64,000 nucleotides of DNA. Origin: Cornus controversa (taxonomy: Eukaryota; Streptophyta; Magnoliopsida; Cornales; Cornaceae). The position numbers and the translations under genes are program-made. Where the stretch lies: assembly GCA_026545225.1 (NCBI GenBank), contig CM048845.1, positions 63,907,033 through 63,971,032 of the forward strand, read 5' to 3'. This document shows positions 1 through 12,931 of the stretch, in pieces. Each line of letters starts with the position of its first letter. The first letter of the stretch is position 1. The notes beneath the pieces were generated by a model. It ran no database searches. It had not been told where the DNA came from and was given only the letters and a program-made list of their open reading frames with translations.

Positions 1-1567
1 CAACCTAGAGCGGATTCTCCCATCCAATTTCTATTGTTGTCCTTGAGAAAGCCCTCATCCTACCTTTTGAATAACTATAGTTTGACCCATCAAACAATAA
101 GGGCCCAGATATGGAACCACCTTCCTTAAGGCTGCCCATAATCTACTCACTAAATTTGAGCAACGTGGCTCCGATACCAATTGAGAAACATAATACTGTA
201 ACCCTAGGCTCTGATATAGAGTTGGGCAAGGTCTGTGATCTAGACCTAGCAGGGGTGAGTAGGTCTTGATGACTAAATTATCTAACTTTAACGACTTTTT
301 GAATTTAAACTTGATTATCAACTGTCTGAAATCAAAATAACAGCAATAATGAAAACAATACTTAATCCATCATGCAATCAACATGTAACCAATCAAACAT
401 GCAATGTAAAAGCAACAAATAAAAGGACAATGGACTTAGATTTTTTTACATGGGAACCCAAGGGGAAAACCATGGAACCTAAACTAGTCACATCAAATCC
501 ACTCTATGAGAAAAAGGTTATAACTAAGTTCACAGTTCCCAAACCTTAAAATCCTAGTTACCTCCTGTCACAGACCATAGCCAAACTCTTCACTCAAGTC
601 TCCAGGCCAGCAGGCCCTTAATCTGCTCCATCAACATATCTGCTTATCACCCAATCTGCTTCTCCCAAGCACTTTGATCTCTGGCAAGTCATCCAATCCA
701 ATCTCTGTTGAGTAATTGGCTTGTGTTGAACTTGCAATAAGCACACAATAGTAGTTGATCAATACATATATGTTCAATCATCAAACTAATATGAATGATG
801 AATGAACAACTAAAATTCTAGCAAAAGATTGCTAGACAAACTAGGAAAAAAAAGTGGGTGCTTGAGTCTCAACTAGGAAAAAAAAATCAATCATGCAATA
901 ATAAAATTTAAAGCAGTAAAGCATAAAAGATGGAGCAAAATTTTTTTATGTGGATATCTCAATAGAGAAAAACCACGGGATCTAGTCCAGGCAAACTGAA
1001 TCCACTATGCAAAAGTGATTTACGAACTAGGTTACCAATTTTTCCTGCTCTAGAAAACTTTTAGTTACCTCTTCACATAGATCAATCCACCAAATTCTCC
1101 ATGACTCGCCAGGCACACGATCCGCTCGTCAATAGACTTCACTCCATGAATTTACTCTAGTGATTCAGTCTTAGTCAATAGTCATCAAGATCAATCTCTA
1201 ATGAATATATTGTAGGTGTTGAAGTAGCTTGTTACAGCTCTGCAACATTTGATGTCAAGACACTTGAATAGCACTCGCAACTAATGTAGATGATGAATGC
1301 TAAAAGAAAAATATGCACTCTAAAAGCTTAAAATATCTCTCTATGCTGTGTGAATTCACTGTGTATTCTAGGTCTGTGTAATCTGTCTAAGTGTAGTGGA
1401 TTTATAGGCAAAATAGTAGTCTAGAGATTTGGGATTTCGGTGTTTTAAATTGCAAAGGAAACTGAATTCCAAAGAGTTTGATCAATCAAGGAGCTGGTCA
1501 ATCAATTGACACAAATTTAGAGAGCTTCGATTGATAGCTCGATCAATCGAAATCCTCTATAGATTTA
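1..1567 (-). mobile_element. LTR-element-derived DNA, probably inside an intron upstream of the first visible arabinokinase exon
   Basis: No exon is recognisable here. Near 165-180 the + strand reads ggctccgataccaat, the reverse complement of a tRNA-Met type primer-binding site (attggtatcggagcc), followed by TG at 181, as expected for the edge of a minus-strand LTR. The block around 940-1140 (a 'cacgggatctagtccag' core, then 'aatccactatgcaaaagt') has a diverged relative at 5040-5180 ('cacagggcctagtccag', 'aatccactataagaaag'). Both end in DNA rich in tcgatcaatcga-like words (1500-1550; 5580-5640). I read this as an old LTR family in minus orientation. Boundaries are not defined, and the short open frames here are not coding. 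Confidence 0.5.
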
Positions 1568-1987
1568 GTGCCCGTTTGGGGGAGCTTCCTGGGATTGAAA
1601 TGGGCTTCCAAGCCCAAGAAGTCCTTTCCAAAAAAATGTTAGTGTTTGGTGAAATAAGGAAAATGGACTTCTAATGAAAGTCAAAGTCCTAAAAAGTCCG
1701 TTCAAAGGAAGCGGGAAAAACTTGCTTTTGAAAGGAAGCCAGAATTATTTTAAGTAACAAATTTTATAGACAATCTTGCCTTCTTTTATTTCGTAAAACT
1801 TGCCTATTGAGAGTAATTATTAAGGATAAATTTGTCGAGTTAAAATTGTGTTAATTATGGAAGGAATTTCAAAAAATGCATCCACCAAACAACTTTTTTC
1901 TTTTAAATTCCTTTTATTGAAGGCATTCTTCAAAGGCCTTTTAAATGGAGGGAATTTTAGAGTCAGAAAGCTTCTCCAAACAGGGCC
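1568..1987. mobile_element. Tourist-like MITE, copy 1 (PIF/Harbinger type)
   Basis: The ends are inverted: the left end reads gtgcccgtttggggg and the right end, reverse-complemented, reads ggccctgtttggaga. A TTA target duplication flanks it at 1565-1567 and 1988-1990. A 3-bp TTA/TAA duplication with a GG(C)CCTGTTTGG-like terminus is the hallmark of Tourist/PIF-Harbinger MITEs. Three more copies share its interior ('aagtaacaaattttatagac' core): 48956-49358, 51023-51448 and 55084-55447. It has no transposase and is therefore non-autonomous. It lies 420 bp upstream of an arabinokinase exon. Confidence 0.85.
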
Positions 1988-2406
1988 TTATATTAAAAGA
2001 AAATTCAGAAAGGTAATTTCCGAAACACTTTGCATGCGTATGATAAAGGATTTTTTGAACCAAATCAAATCAAATCAAATCATGAATTATTAGAAACCAT
2101 AATGAATGATGAATGCATGAACCATAATTTTGGTGAGTGCATTGAAGTGTCTATTTACCTTTATACTCTTGGTGTTGAAGATTACACATTTACCCTTGAA
2201 TGTAGCTTGAATTTCATCTTCAACCATGAGGATGAGGTAACAAACATGACACTAACTCTTGAATTTCTTACTAAACTAGAAGTCAAAATAAAAATACTGA
2301 CTCTAGTTTTGATCAATGAACACATGGCTGGGATTAAACTTATTCTGATACACATATCTTCCGCTCTCTAAATGGTTTACATTTTTTCTTTTGCCTTGAA
2401 TTGTAG

Positions 2407-3200
2407 CTTAGTGGGGCAAGGAGATTGCGTGATGCCATAGTTCTTGGATATCAACTACAAAGGGCCCCCGGAAGAGATCTCTGCATCCCAGATTGGTATG
2501 CAAATGCTGAAAATGAACTTGGGCTTCGCACTGGGTCACCAACTTCTGAATTGACTGAGAATAGCCCCCTTATGAACTCGTGAGTTGTTTATTTTTTCCA
2601 TTTTTCTGGAAAACTTTGAGAAAATGCTTAATTTTTACTTGTGTTATTTCACATTTTTTTCTAGATACACTGGAGACTTTGAAATTCTCGATGGAGATCT
2701 ACAGGGTCTTTCAGATACAATGAGTTTCCTGAAGAGTTTGGCAGAACTAGATACCTTATACGATTCTGGAAAAAGTAATGAGAAGCGCCGGATTCGGGAA
2801 TGCATTGCTGCTGCTGGTATCTTCAATTGGGAGGTGTCCATTTCAACTTGAACTTGTAGCAATTTTTCTAAATTGACCATTTTTTATTGATGTTAATAGC
2901 AAACTATTGGGTGAATGTTAAGCAGGATCACCATTGAGTCTTCTTATTCAATATATCGTTATACCTGATAAGTGAGAATAATTTGGAAAATGCGTACATT
3001 TTATAATCATATGTTGCACTGACATTATATTTAAAAATGAGGGATTCCTCTTTGTCTGCATTTGAGTGCACATTGATCTTAGTGATTTGATAGACATTTA
3101 AAGTATAAGAGTCTTGCCATGGAATGTGTTTTGTGAAGAAGGCCCAAATTTTCTTTCCTAATCTTTTTTACCATTTCTTTCCAACCCCCTCCCCACCCCC

Positions 3201-3235
<35 letters not shown>

Positions 3236-6200
3236 TGGAGGCCAGTCAGACTTCACTTCCAGTCATGAATTACTGCTGAGCAGCACTATATAATATTTGG
3301 CTATGCTAATTAACTTAAAAGTTAAAAAAAATGATCCTGATATGTTTTCATGTTTATAATAATTAATGGATTAGTCTTAACTATATGTTTTTTATTTTAT
3401 TTTTTTATGTTTACTCCATAAATAAGTACATATTATCTTACACATAAAATTATTTCACAACCTTTTTTTTTTCTTCGTGAAAATTGCAGTCGCCTCAATT
3501 TTTTACTATTTGAATATTAATTGTGTAGGAAGAAATCTTTGTGTCCAGAGCTCCTGGAAGATTGGATGTAATGGGAGGAATAGCGGACTATTCTGGATGC
3601 CTGGTTTTGCAGGTGAAATTGTTTTCTTGCTAGGTACTTTTTTTTTGGTCTCTGTAGGTTGTTTGTTTCCATGCCATTGCATTTTCTACAAATTAAGGTT
3701 CATTTCTCGTTTTTTGCATGTGAAGGGATGTTGGTTTGCAGTTTTTTAATTATTTTTTGCTCGGAAAGCTTATATTCAAAATTTACACAAATTACCAGTA
3801 TATTGATAATCCTGAATGGAAATAATTGGCTATTCTTAAGGTCCATCATTGGTCTAAAATATCTCCTCCCACTCACCTCCTGACATATCCTTTTCTTTTT
3901 TTTTGATAAGTACCTCCTGAAATATCCCTAGTCTAATGGTTTGCAATTTACAAATCAATTTTTACAAAGATTGTACTTTATAGAACCTGTAACTAAGTCT
4001 ACTATATTGTTTGACCCTGACGATCACTTTCTTTTAGAAAGTCTCCACGAGCCATCTTTCCTAGGTTTAATGAGGAAGGTATGGCACAAGGGCTAACATT
4101 TTCAAAGATGAATACTGACCTTGGCACTACGGCACAAGTTTTCTTGCTTGTTGTACATTCTTACAGGTGTCAACAAATAGTGAGGAATGAGATCAATTAT
4201 TACCAAATTGATATATAATTTAATTAATGAATCAATCACACACAAGTAATAAAATATAAAGTAAAGAGTAAGAGATAAATAAAGGCACTATAACTTTTCG
4301 TGGGAAACCTCAGCAAGGAATTACCTTGGGCTCTGACACGCTCTGATATGTCAGAGTACAAACAGTTTATCAGACCTAGAGGGAGGGTGAATATGTCTTA
4401 TTGATATTGTTGGGAATTTTGTCCCAAATTCCTACTTTAATTAGGTTTCTATTTTAGAGTTGTATTCTGTTAGGGAATTTCTTGTTAGACAAGTCTTGGG
4501 CTCCAAGGAATTGTAATTCTTGTGCAGCAAGTAATTGGGTTTAGAACTCTGTAACTAAATACCTAGGTTTTGGGTTGAGACTTGTGAGATTGAGAGAGAT
4601 GTAAGTCTCATGAGAGAGTTGATGGTAGAGGTAGTTTATGGGTTGGTAGAGTAGGGAAAACACCGGTGTCATTGGTAGCGAGGGGACAGGCTCGTGGAGT
4701 GGTACATGGTGAAAAGGTATGCACAAGGTGTTGGTACTCTACCGATGTAATATCTCTGTAGTGTCAAAGTGGAATCTCTTCTCATCCGTGGATGTAGGCC
4801 GGTTTTGGCCGAACCACGTTATATCTTGTATTTGTGTGTGATTGTTTTGTTGTCTTTCATTGGTCTCCATGTTCCTGTGGTTTCTTTGTCCCAACAGAAA
4901 ATAATATATAAATAACTAACTTTTCAAATTTCTTTTAATTCTTGTTCAATTTTCAGTTAGTTAATTAAACTCGTGTCTCAATTGCAATTACACAAACGCA
5001 TAAAGCAATAAATAAAATGTAGCAGAGACACAAGATATTTTACATGAAAAACCCTAGAAAGGATAAAATCACAGGGCCTAGTCCAGCAATGAACAATCCA
5101 CTATAAGAAAGGTATTACACACTAGGTTAACTAGACTCCACCCCTACAATCCACTAGTTGCCTTTGACCCACAATCATGACAGATGATTCTCCACGATAT
5201 CTCAGTCAACAAACTTGATAATCCACAAGCATGTTCTCCATGGGTGCTCAATCCCTGATCTTCAAATTTTGCCCAGTTGTTACTTTTGTTTGATAATCTC
5301 TGATATGCTCCTTGTTTTGAATCTCTCAATCACATATATAGAATGATCTGTGGTAAATCCTAGATTGAATCTCGAAGCTCTCTCTAAAAGCAAAACTCAA
5401 CTATGTGTTAGAGACTTGTAGAAATGCCCTAGACTCACTATAACCCTATCTTTATGGCCAATATAAGAGTCCTATGTAAAATAGGAAACTAAATATTTTT
5501 AAAATTTTATTTTGAGAGAGTTCCAAAAACTTGTTCCATAGCAGGTTGATTGGTTGAGGCACCGATCAAGTGCCCCCGGTGTCGCTTCAATCAATCGACC
5601 TATTGATTGAGCACCACTGTCTGAGTTTCGATCGATTGAGACATTCTGGTCTTCAGAACCTCTCCACATAATGTCGTTAGTTTTCTCATTTCCACTTTTA
5701 TTGCATGCTAGTATTTTTGTACCATCAAGTTGTATGTTTGATTCACAAAAGATATGGATGATTACAGTTTTGTGATGATTTATCCCCCAAATTTCATGCA
5801 TTTAGATTTGGGAGGATTTTAAATACCGTCTTGTGCCATGGAAAACAGTCCATATTCCCTTGCAATCTGTGGGGCTTTCAGTGAGATCATTTTGGTAATT
5901 TAATCAAGTGTTGGCAGGGAAATGTCTTTGGATACATGCACTGCAAACTTCGAATATGAATGTATGTGGAGGGAAGTTTTGTATATGTTGTTTGTACATG
6001 GATGTCACCCTTCTACTGTTTTTGTCTGTACATTTACTTATCGGAAGAAAAAAGAAAAAATATTTACAAGCATTATTATAGACTAATGGATATTGGGCCT
6101 CATTTTAAAAGCTGATTCTAATTACTTCTTTATCCAGTGAATAAGCTGCTGTTTGACTTACAGTTACTGGAGTTCCAATTTGATTATCATCTATGGCTAA

Positions 6201-9200
6201 TTTTTTTTTAAAAAAGAACTGGTGTAGGAAGATTCCACTTTATGGTTACAAAAGATAGAAAATAAAGCGATTAAAAATGTTATAAATTTGTTGGCTTCCA
6301 TGGCAATAGAACAGCAATGTTATTTCACCAGTGGAATTTGGATGTCGATATTTCTCCTCGCCTTTGATGTCAAGAAAGATAAGGTTGGAGAAGTTCACTT
6401 CTACTTCTAGACACATTCCATTTTTACCAAAAGTAAGGGAGATATATGCAAACTAATTGAGTAGATTGTCAAGTAGTTATAACATTGAATCAGAAGAAAG
6501 TGACAATTTTCATTGACAAAAGGCATCTCTAGTCCATTGATTATTGTACGTAGTTTAAGGATAAAAGGCATCTCTTGTCCGATGATCATTGTACATAGTT
6601 TAAGACGAAAATATCTTATATTGGTAGAGGTTTGAAAGGATGAGAATCAAAGATCAAATCCATAAAAAAGTTGTAGCTGATGCAGCTCAGAAAAGAGTCT
6701 TAAGTTTCCATAAATGGTGATAATAACATGGTCAACTATTATACTTTGGACATTTCATCTTTATTGAATCATTTATAATTCGCTTTTAGTGCAGCTATGA
6801 TTGCTGGAAACTCATATCCTTGCTTTCCTATTCATTGTTCTGCCACTTAGATGATTGTAATTCCAATTTGTTGACTTGCTATAATAATTTAATTTTTTAT
6901 ATCTTCTATTTTTCTTGATTTTTATTACTATTTAAATATCTCACAGATGCCTATTAGAGAAGCCTGCCATGTTGCTGTGCAAAAGAATCATCCCAGTAAA
7001 CAGAGGCTTTGGAAACACGCCCAGGCTCGACAGCATGTCAAAGGGCAAGGACCAACACCTGTTCTACAAATTGTAAGTAATGGGGAATTTGGGTTTATGT
7101 TTTTTATTTAATATATATTGCTATTGCACTAACAGATCAATCCTTCTTAAAGTTGATTCTTCTTCTTTTGGGGAGTGAGGACCGGGGAGCCTACGTCTAA
7201 TATAAAATATCACATCACACGAAGTTACTTTAATAATTTCAGAGCAAAAATCCTGCTAGAGATTATTACTTTTCTTCAGTTGATATCTTCGTTATGTGCA
7301 CATTTTGGCATATCAGGTATCATATGGCTCGGAATTGAGCAACCGTGGTCCGACATTTGACATGGATTTATCTGATTTCATGGATGGAGAGCAGCCCATG
7401 ACATATGAAAAGGCAAAACAGTACTTTGCCCAAGATCCAGCCCAGAGGTGGGTCAGTCTTCTGTGTTTAATTTATCTGTAACTTTGTATTCTATACTAAT
7501 ATGGTCCTTACTTTAGATGGGCAGCGTATGTGGCGGGGACAATTCTGGTTTTAATGACAGAACTAGGCATACGCTTTGAGAACAGTATCAGCATGCTGGT
7601 ATTCTTCCTTTGCCAGAATTCTGTTATGATGCATAATACATGTAAATCTATTATTCTATAACACTTATAAATGTTGATATATAAATTTTTTGATTGTGTT
7701 CAAGGCTAATTATTTTCTTTCATTTGAAGACTGATGTTTTCTTGTAAAACACCTGGGGGTTGCTATAAGTATACTATTTGTGAACTGCCTGAATTGCTCA
7801 AGTATTTGAACTGTTTATCTGTAAGGTTGAACTGTTATTTGATATGTTTTAAGTTGATACGTATTCTGCACCTTTTTTGCCTTTCTGGCTATTATATACA
7901 TTTTTCTGGACACTCAAGATCTTATATACCGCACTTTTAAAATATCCACATTCAGGAGTACCAAAAAGCTACTTTGTGTTTTTCAGATTTGTGAATTGTT
8001 GAAGTATTTGATTGTATCTTTCATGTTTCATAATTAGTAAGCACTTTGTAGTAAATACTAGATTTGAATTTATAATCTTGAGTGCTGATGATCAGATCAA
8101 ATGTGTGCGCATGTGTAATTTTTTAATTCATTTTCAAATGAATAAATTTTAGAAAAGTACAGTTCTATCAAATGTTAGGAAGTTAAAGAATCCTTCTAGA
8201 CAATGAGCGCCTCAGCAATGAGGACATGGAGATAGGATGAGCCTGTAGACGATATATGATGTCATTAGCATATTAATTTTTTGCATTGCATTGCTGTTTG
8301 TAAAAGCCAGGCTTTCTCTTGACCTACATCCACTCATTCAGTGCAATATTCAATTAACTGGCTTTGTTGCCTGATTTCAATCATTTGTCAATCGGTTCAG
8401 TCTCAGTGCAGTGGTCATGGTCAGAGCAGGGATGACATTACATAGCACATTGTGATAACTTTGTAGTTCGCAGTTAATAACTGCTTTCATTCACCATTAA
8501 ATGACCATAGTGTCCTCGAATTTCTCCATCTGGTTCATTACATTGAGTTTGTCAAAGATGAGGGTATCACGGAAACAATCCTCTTCATTGCTACAATTGG
8601 TTTGGTTGATCTTTTGAACTTATTGATTTACCACCTCCATCTGTTGCTATGCATCTTCCCAGCATGTGCCAGTTCAGTTTACCAGATACAGGTGCAACAA
8701 ATCACATGATGCTAGAACTTACCCCTTGTATTTGCAAATTTCCATACCATGATAGATACACACACTGTTATCGCTAGGATTTGGGAGTAGCCCCCTTCTA
8801 TAAATTAGACACATAGGCACAAGAGCATAAACTGTCATCTGTGAATGTGAAGTCAGAAGAATCATGCTTCAGTGGGCATGTGAAGTCAGAAGTATCATGT
8901 TTCAGTGGGCAGCTGATTAATGCTACTAGTGGCAAAAATTAGATGTGTACCTAGTACACCCTATTGGCTCCTTGCATTGACCTAACCAGCATTGAGTATT
9001 TCCTTTTTGGTTTTTTTTTTTTTCAATTTATTCTTCAGTGGTGGAAGAGATATGAACGGTGTGCTAAATGAGGAAAGCTGAAGATTTGAAATTGGGAATC
9101 AATAAACAAAGTTAAAAAGCAATTCATCCCAGATGGTTACTTGAAGAACTCAGACAAGTGATTTCATGCTCCACGAAAACAAGAACAAAATGTGGAGTAT

Positions 9201-12200
9201 ACATGAACTTTATGGTCTCCCAGTTAACGTGGGACTCTATGTAACTAAGGACTTCTTTTTTATTAAAAAATGTAACTAATGAACTACTCCCAGTTCATTA
9301 TTTTTTTGGCTTGAAGCTCGCAGTACTAGATGGGATGAGGACAATTTTGCCTTTCTAATCTGTAGGATCCTCACGTGTTTTGAGCAAAAGAATGTGTAGG
9401 TTGCTGTGAGTGTAAGTTCCTATATTTACTGCTATGACTGCTATTGGGTTGCTGTGAGTGTAAGTTCCTATATTTACTGCTATGACTGCTACTACAAACA
9501 CGTCGTTTTGTTCCTTTTTGGGTATCAGTGAAACTAGGGCTAAATTAATATGTAAGACAGGTTAATATGAAATAACAAAAGAAGTTTTTACAGGTGAGTG
9601 ATAAACTGACAATAAACTAAGGGGCAATGTTATTTTGGAGTATTATCAATGCTAACACAAGTTCTAGAATGGTTGTTTTAACAATTCAACTACAACCCAT
9701 CTCATCTCTTCATCTTTGTTCTTTTTTGCTCTTCTTTCTCTTACTGTACAACTGCTGTCTTTTACATGTGATTTTCTAATGATGCTTTTGTATTTAGAGT
9801 AAGCTGGAATGATGTTTAAATGATAATACTAGTTTTTATTCTAATGTCTCGTTTTGATTTGGTTTATTGACTTTGTGACATCGTTCTCTTATAATTATTA
9901 TTGTTGTGGAGTAGATTCAATTGTGTACTTGTGACTTATGATTTGTGAATTTTTTCTTTGTTAGGTTGATGAAAAATAATGTTACTTTTAATTATTTAAA
10001 GTACGACTTCAAATATTATATAAAAATAAATATTTATTATTTGTCGTGTCCTGCTGTATCCGTGTCCTAATTTTTTAGGATTTGCCATGTCGCCGTGTCC
10101 ATGTCGTGTCGTATCCGTGTCCCGTATCCATTTCTGTGCTTCTTAGGGTATGCTAAAAATGCTAGAGATTCTTAGTCTTAGGAATTGAGGAATGACTTTA
10201 ATTCAATCTTTCCTTGCTAAAAGATAGACATGTACCTATTATCAATATTTTTTATGTTTTATGTGTATATGATCCAAGTGTATTTTGGAGGTATATATAT
10301 TATAATTATAGTCCCACACCTAGTTAAGTATGCAAGTCATTTCCTGTGAATTAATTCTTTAAGCTATTCATTCGTGCTGCTTCACCTAATAGCCTTGATT
10401 GCACAACTTCAAACAGCCTTTATTCTGTATCATTAAAAAAGAAATAAAAAAACGTCAAGGCTCCAGGCATCTTGCATTATTTGTGTTCAAGATTGACATA
10501 CCATTTGGGCCCATTTCTTGGTCCTTAAGTTTTTGGGACAAGTGGTTGTTTAACATGATATCATAACTTTGGTCTAAAGAGGTCTTAGACTTAAGTCTCT
10601 CAGTTTGCACCTGTTTCCACCAATGGTGAGCCTCTGAATGGGTCAGTGTTTCCTTCACTATGTCTCATATTTTGAATAAAAAAAAAGGCATGGGTGGTTG
10701 TTGCAGATGTCTGGGACAGACAAGATTTAACCTAATGCTAGGAGACCACTGGAAGATACCTGGACCAGAGAATTTCATGAAAGAAGCACAGTGGGTGGGT
10801 GTGCTTGACAGTGTCGCTGGGCGACAGGTGAATGTACATATCATAAATGTGAGGTGCAGGATACCAGGCTGAGAATTCTGGGCAATCATTCCGCTATGTG
10901 CCAATCGCTATTGCATCCAGGGCCACAGTGCCTAGCACTGCTAGAGAGTTACATGTGAGAGAGGTTTTGAGAGCTTGACATACATAGATGGGTCGATTTT
11001 CTAACAACTTGAGCTCTATTCAAGTGGTTGTCACAGTTTGAAGGTCTACAACACATTTGTGCTTTGAGTTGGGCTTTCATATCTAGGTTTGGCCTATTAA
11101 TGTTAGAGGTTTCTTCCTTTCTCATTTGTTCCTTTGTGCTAGGTAAAAACTCTATAACATCTGCTTGGAACTTAACCCTTTGCTGTCATCAGCATCTCTA
11201 TCTGTGTCCAGTGCTACTGCCTGCGATAATAACTTCTATACAGCATTTTGTTCCGGTTTCTATTTAGTGCTCAAGTTGTTCTTACCTTCGCACATTTTGA
11301 CAGGAAGTTTTATATCCTAACATCTTTGTTCTTCAGCTTATTCTCATACATATTCCATTTTTGGCATAGGAAATTTATTTCATATGAGGATAATTGGTGT
11401 TCCATAGATACAACCATCTCTACAATTTAATAAGTACACAACACATACGCTATGGATAAAATTTTGTTTTATAATGTTCTTTATTATGAATTTTCAGGTT
11501 TCTTCTGCTGTTCCAGAAGGCAAAGGTGTATCTTCTTCTGCTTCCGTGGAGGTTGCTAGCATGTCTGCTATAGCTGCCGCTCATGGTAATTATAACACTT
11601 TCATTATATTATCATTAAAATGTGTTAACATATTGTTTTGCTTTGTTAAGTTCTACATCAAAGTCTCAAATGTAACAGGTTATGTGGTGCTAGTTTTTCT
11701 CTCCCCTCCTCTTTCCTGACCTACAGAGTTCAGAAAAAAGGGAACTTAAAAAACGTGGTCCCTACTATATCAAGTGTGCTTATTGAAGTGATCCTCATGC
11801 CAAGAACCCATATCCTTCCATGCCTTGCCCATAATAACTGATAACTTCCCTTTTACCTTGGGATGAATCTTTCCGAAAGAGTGTGTGGAGGACACCTTGT
11901 GTGGGTAACGGCTGGATGAGAACCACATCTCCTAGAAGAACTAGTTAGGTTTTTATCCTGTTTTATTTCAAAATGTCCCATTGAATCTTCATGTGGATTC
12001 AAGAAGCAAGATTTACACCTTACTTAACGTGCTTGATGCAGTTTAATAAGCTGGCATGTGAGATCATCAAATGTCGACACAGGGCATGTTTGTTACGCAA
12101 TACCTTAGTGTTCCTCTAGAGTTTAAGCATAAGATAAGACCGAATTCCACTAGATGCACTTCAGTTTAAGCAGACAGACAAAGATTTCAGCCTATCAGTT

Positions 12201-12877
12201 AACAGCTGAAGGCGGCTTTGGACACACAGACCAATAGCCCCTTCATATATGACAATTGGTTACATAACGTAGTGAGTAACAAAAATGTGCCAAGTGTGAA
12301 AGTAAATGGTCTAGAAAAGTGGACACGCCCACTAGCTCCACAAACACATCTCAATCAGTTTGCTGTATGAACTTGGAATAGTGGTTTTGAAGGGACATCT
12401 GGCCAAGAAAAGAAGTGACTTGTGTCTTCAATAATCACCGAAGTAACCATCCTAACTCAACCAGAGGAGAGAATTTCTACAAAGAAGGATGGCCCACACC
12501 CACCTAACATTAACATTTCTGCGATGTGTCCATCCTTAGCTGAGCAGCCTGAGCCAATCCTAGTCTAGCGTAGCATAGGATAACTTAGCCTTAGCTTAGT
12601 TGTTGCTTTTCACTTTTCTTCTCAACATGTGCTCAGCTAAAATCTAAGAACCACAGATATAAATATGTGACACAAATATGATATGATACAGACACGGCAA
12701 CAGGGAAAATCCTAAACGGACATAGTTGGGACATGGCTAATAATAAAAATATATATATATTTTTCATATATGACATATATTATAAGACTCATTATTTTTC
12801 ATCAACCTAAGAATCAGTAATCCAAAAATAATAGTAACTAATGAGTTGCAGCACTACTTCTCTCATTTAAGAAGAGA

Positions 12878-12931
<54 letters not shown>

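Noticed and set aside
2030..2371. 113-codon frame upstream of the first arabinokinase exon seen
   Set aside because: It overlaps the intron end and lacks any match to the arabinokinase N-terminal region or another family; base composition is like intron.
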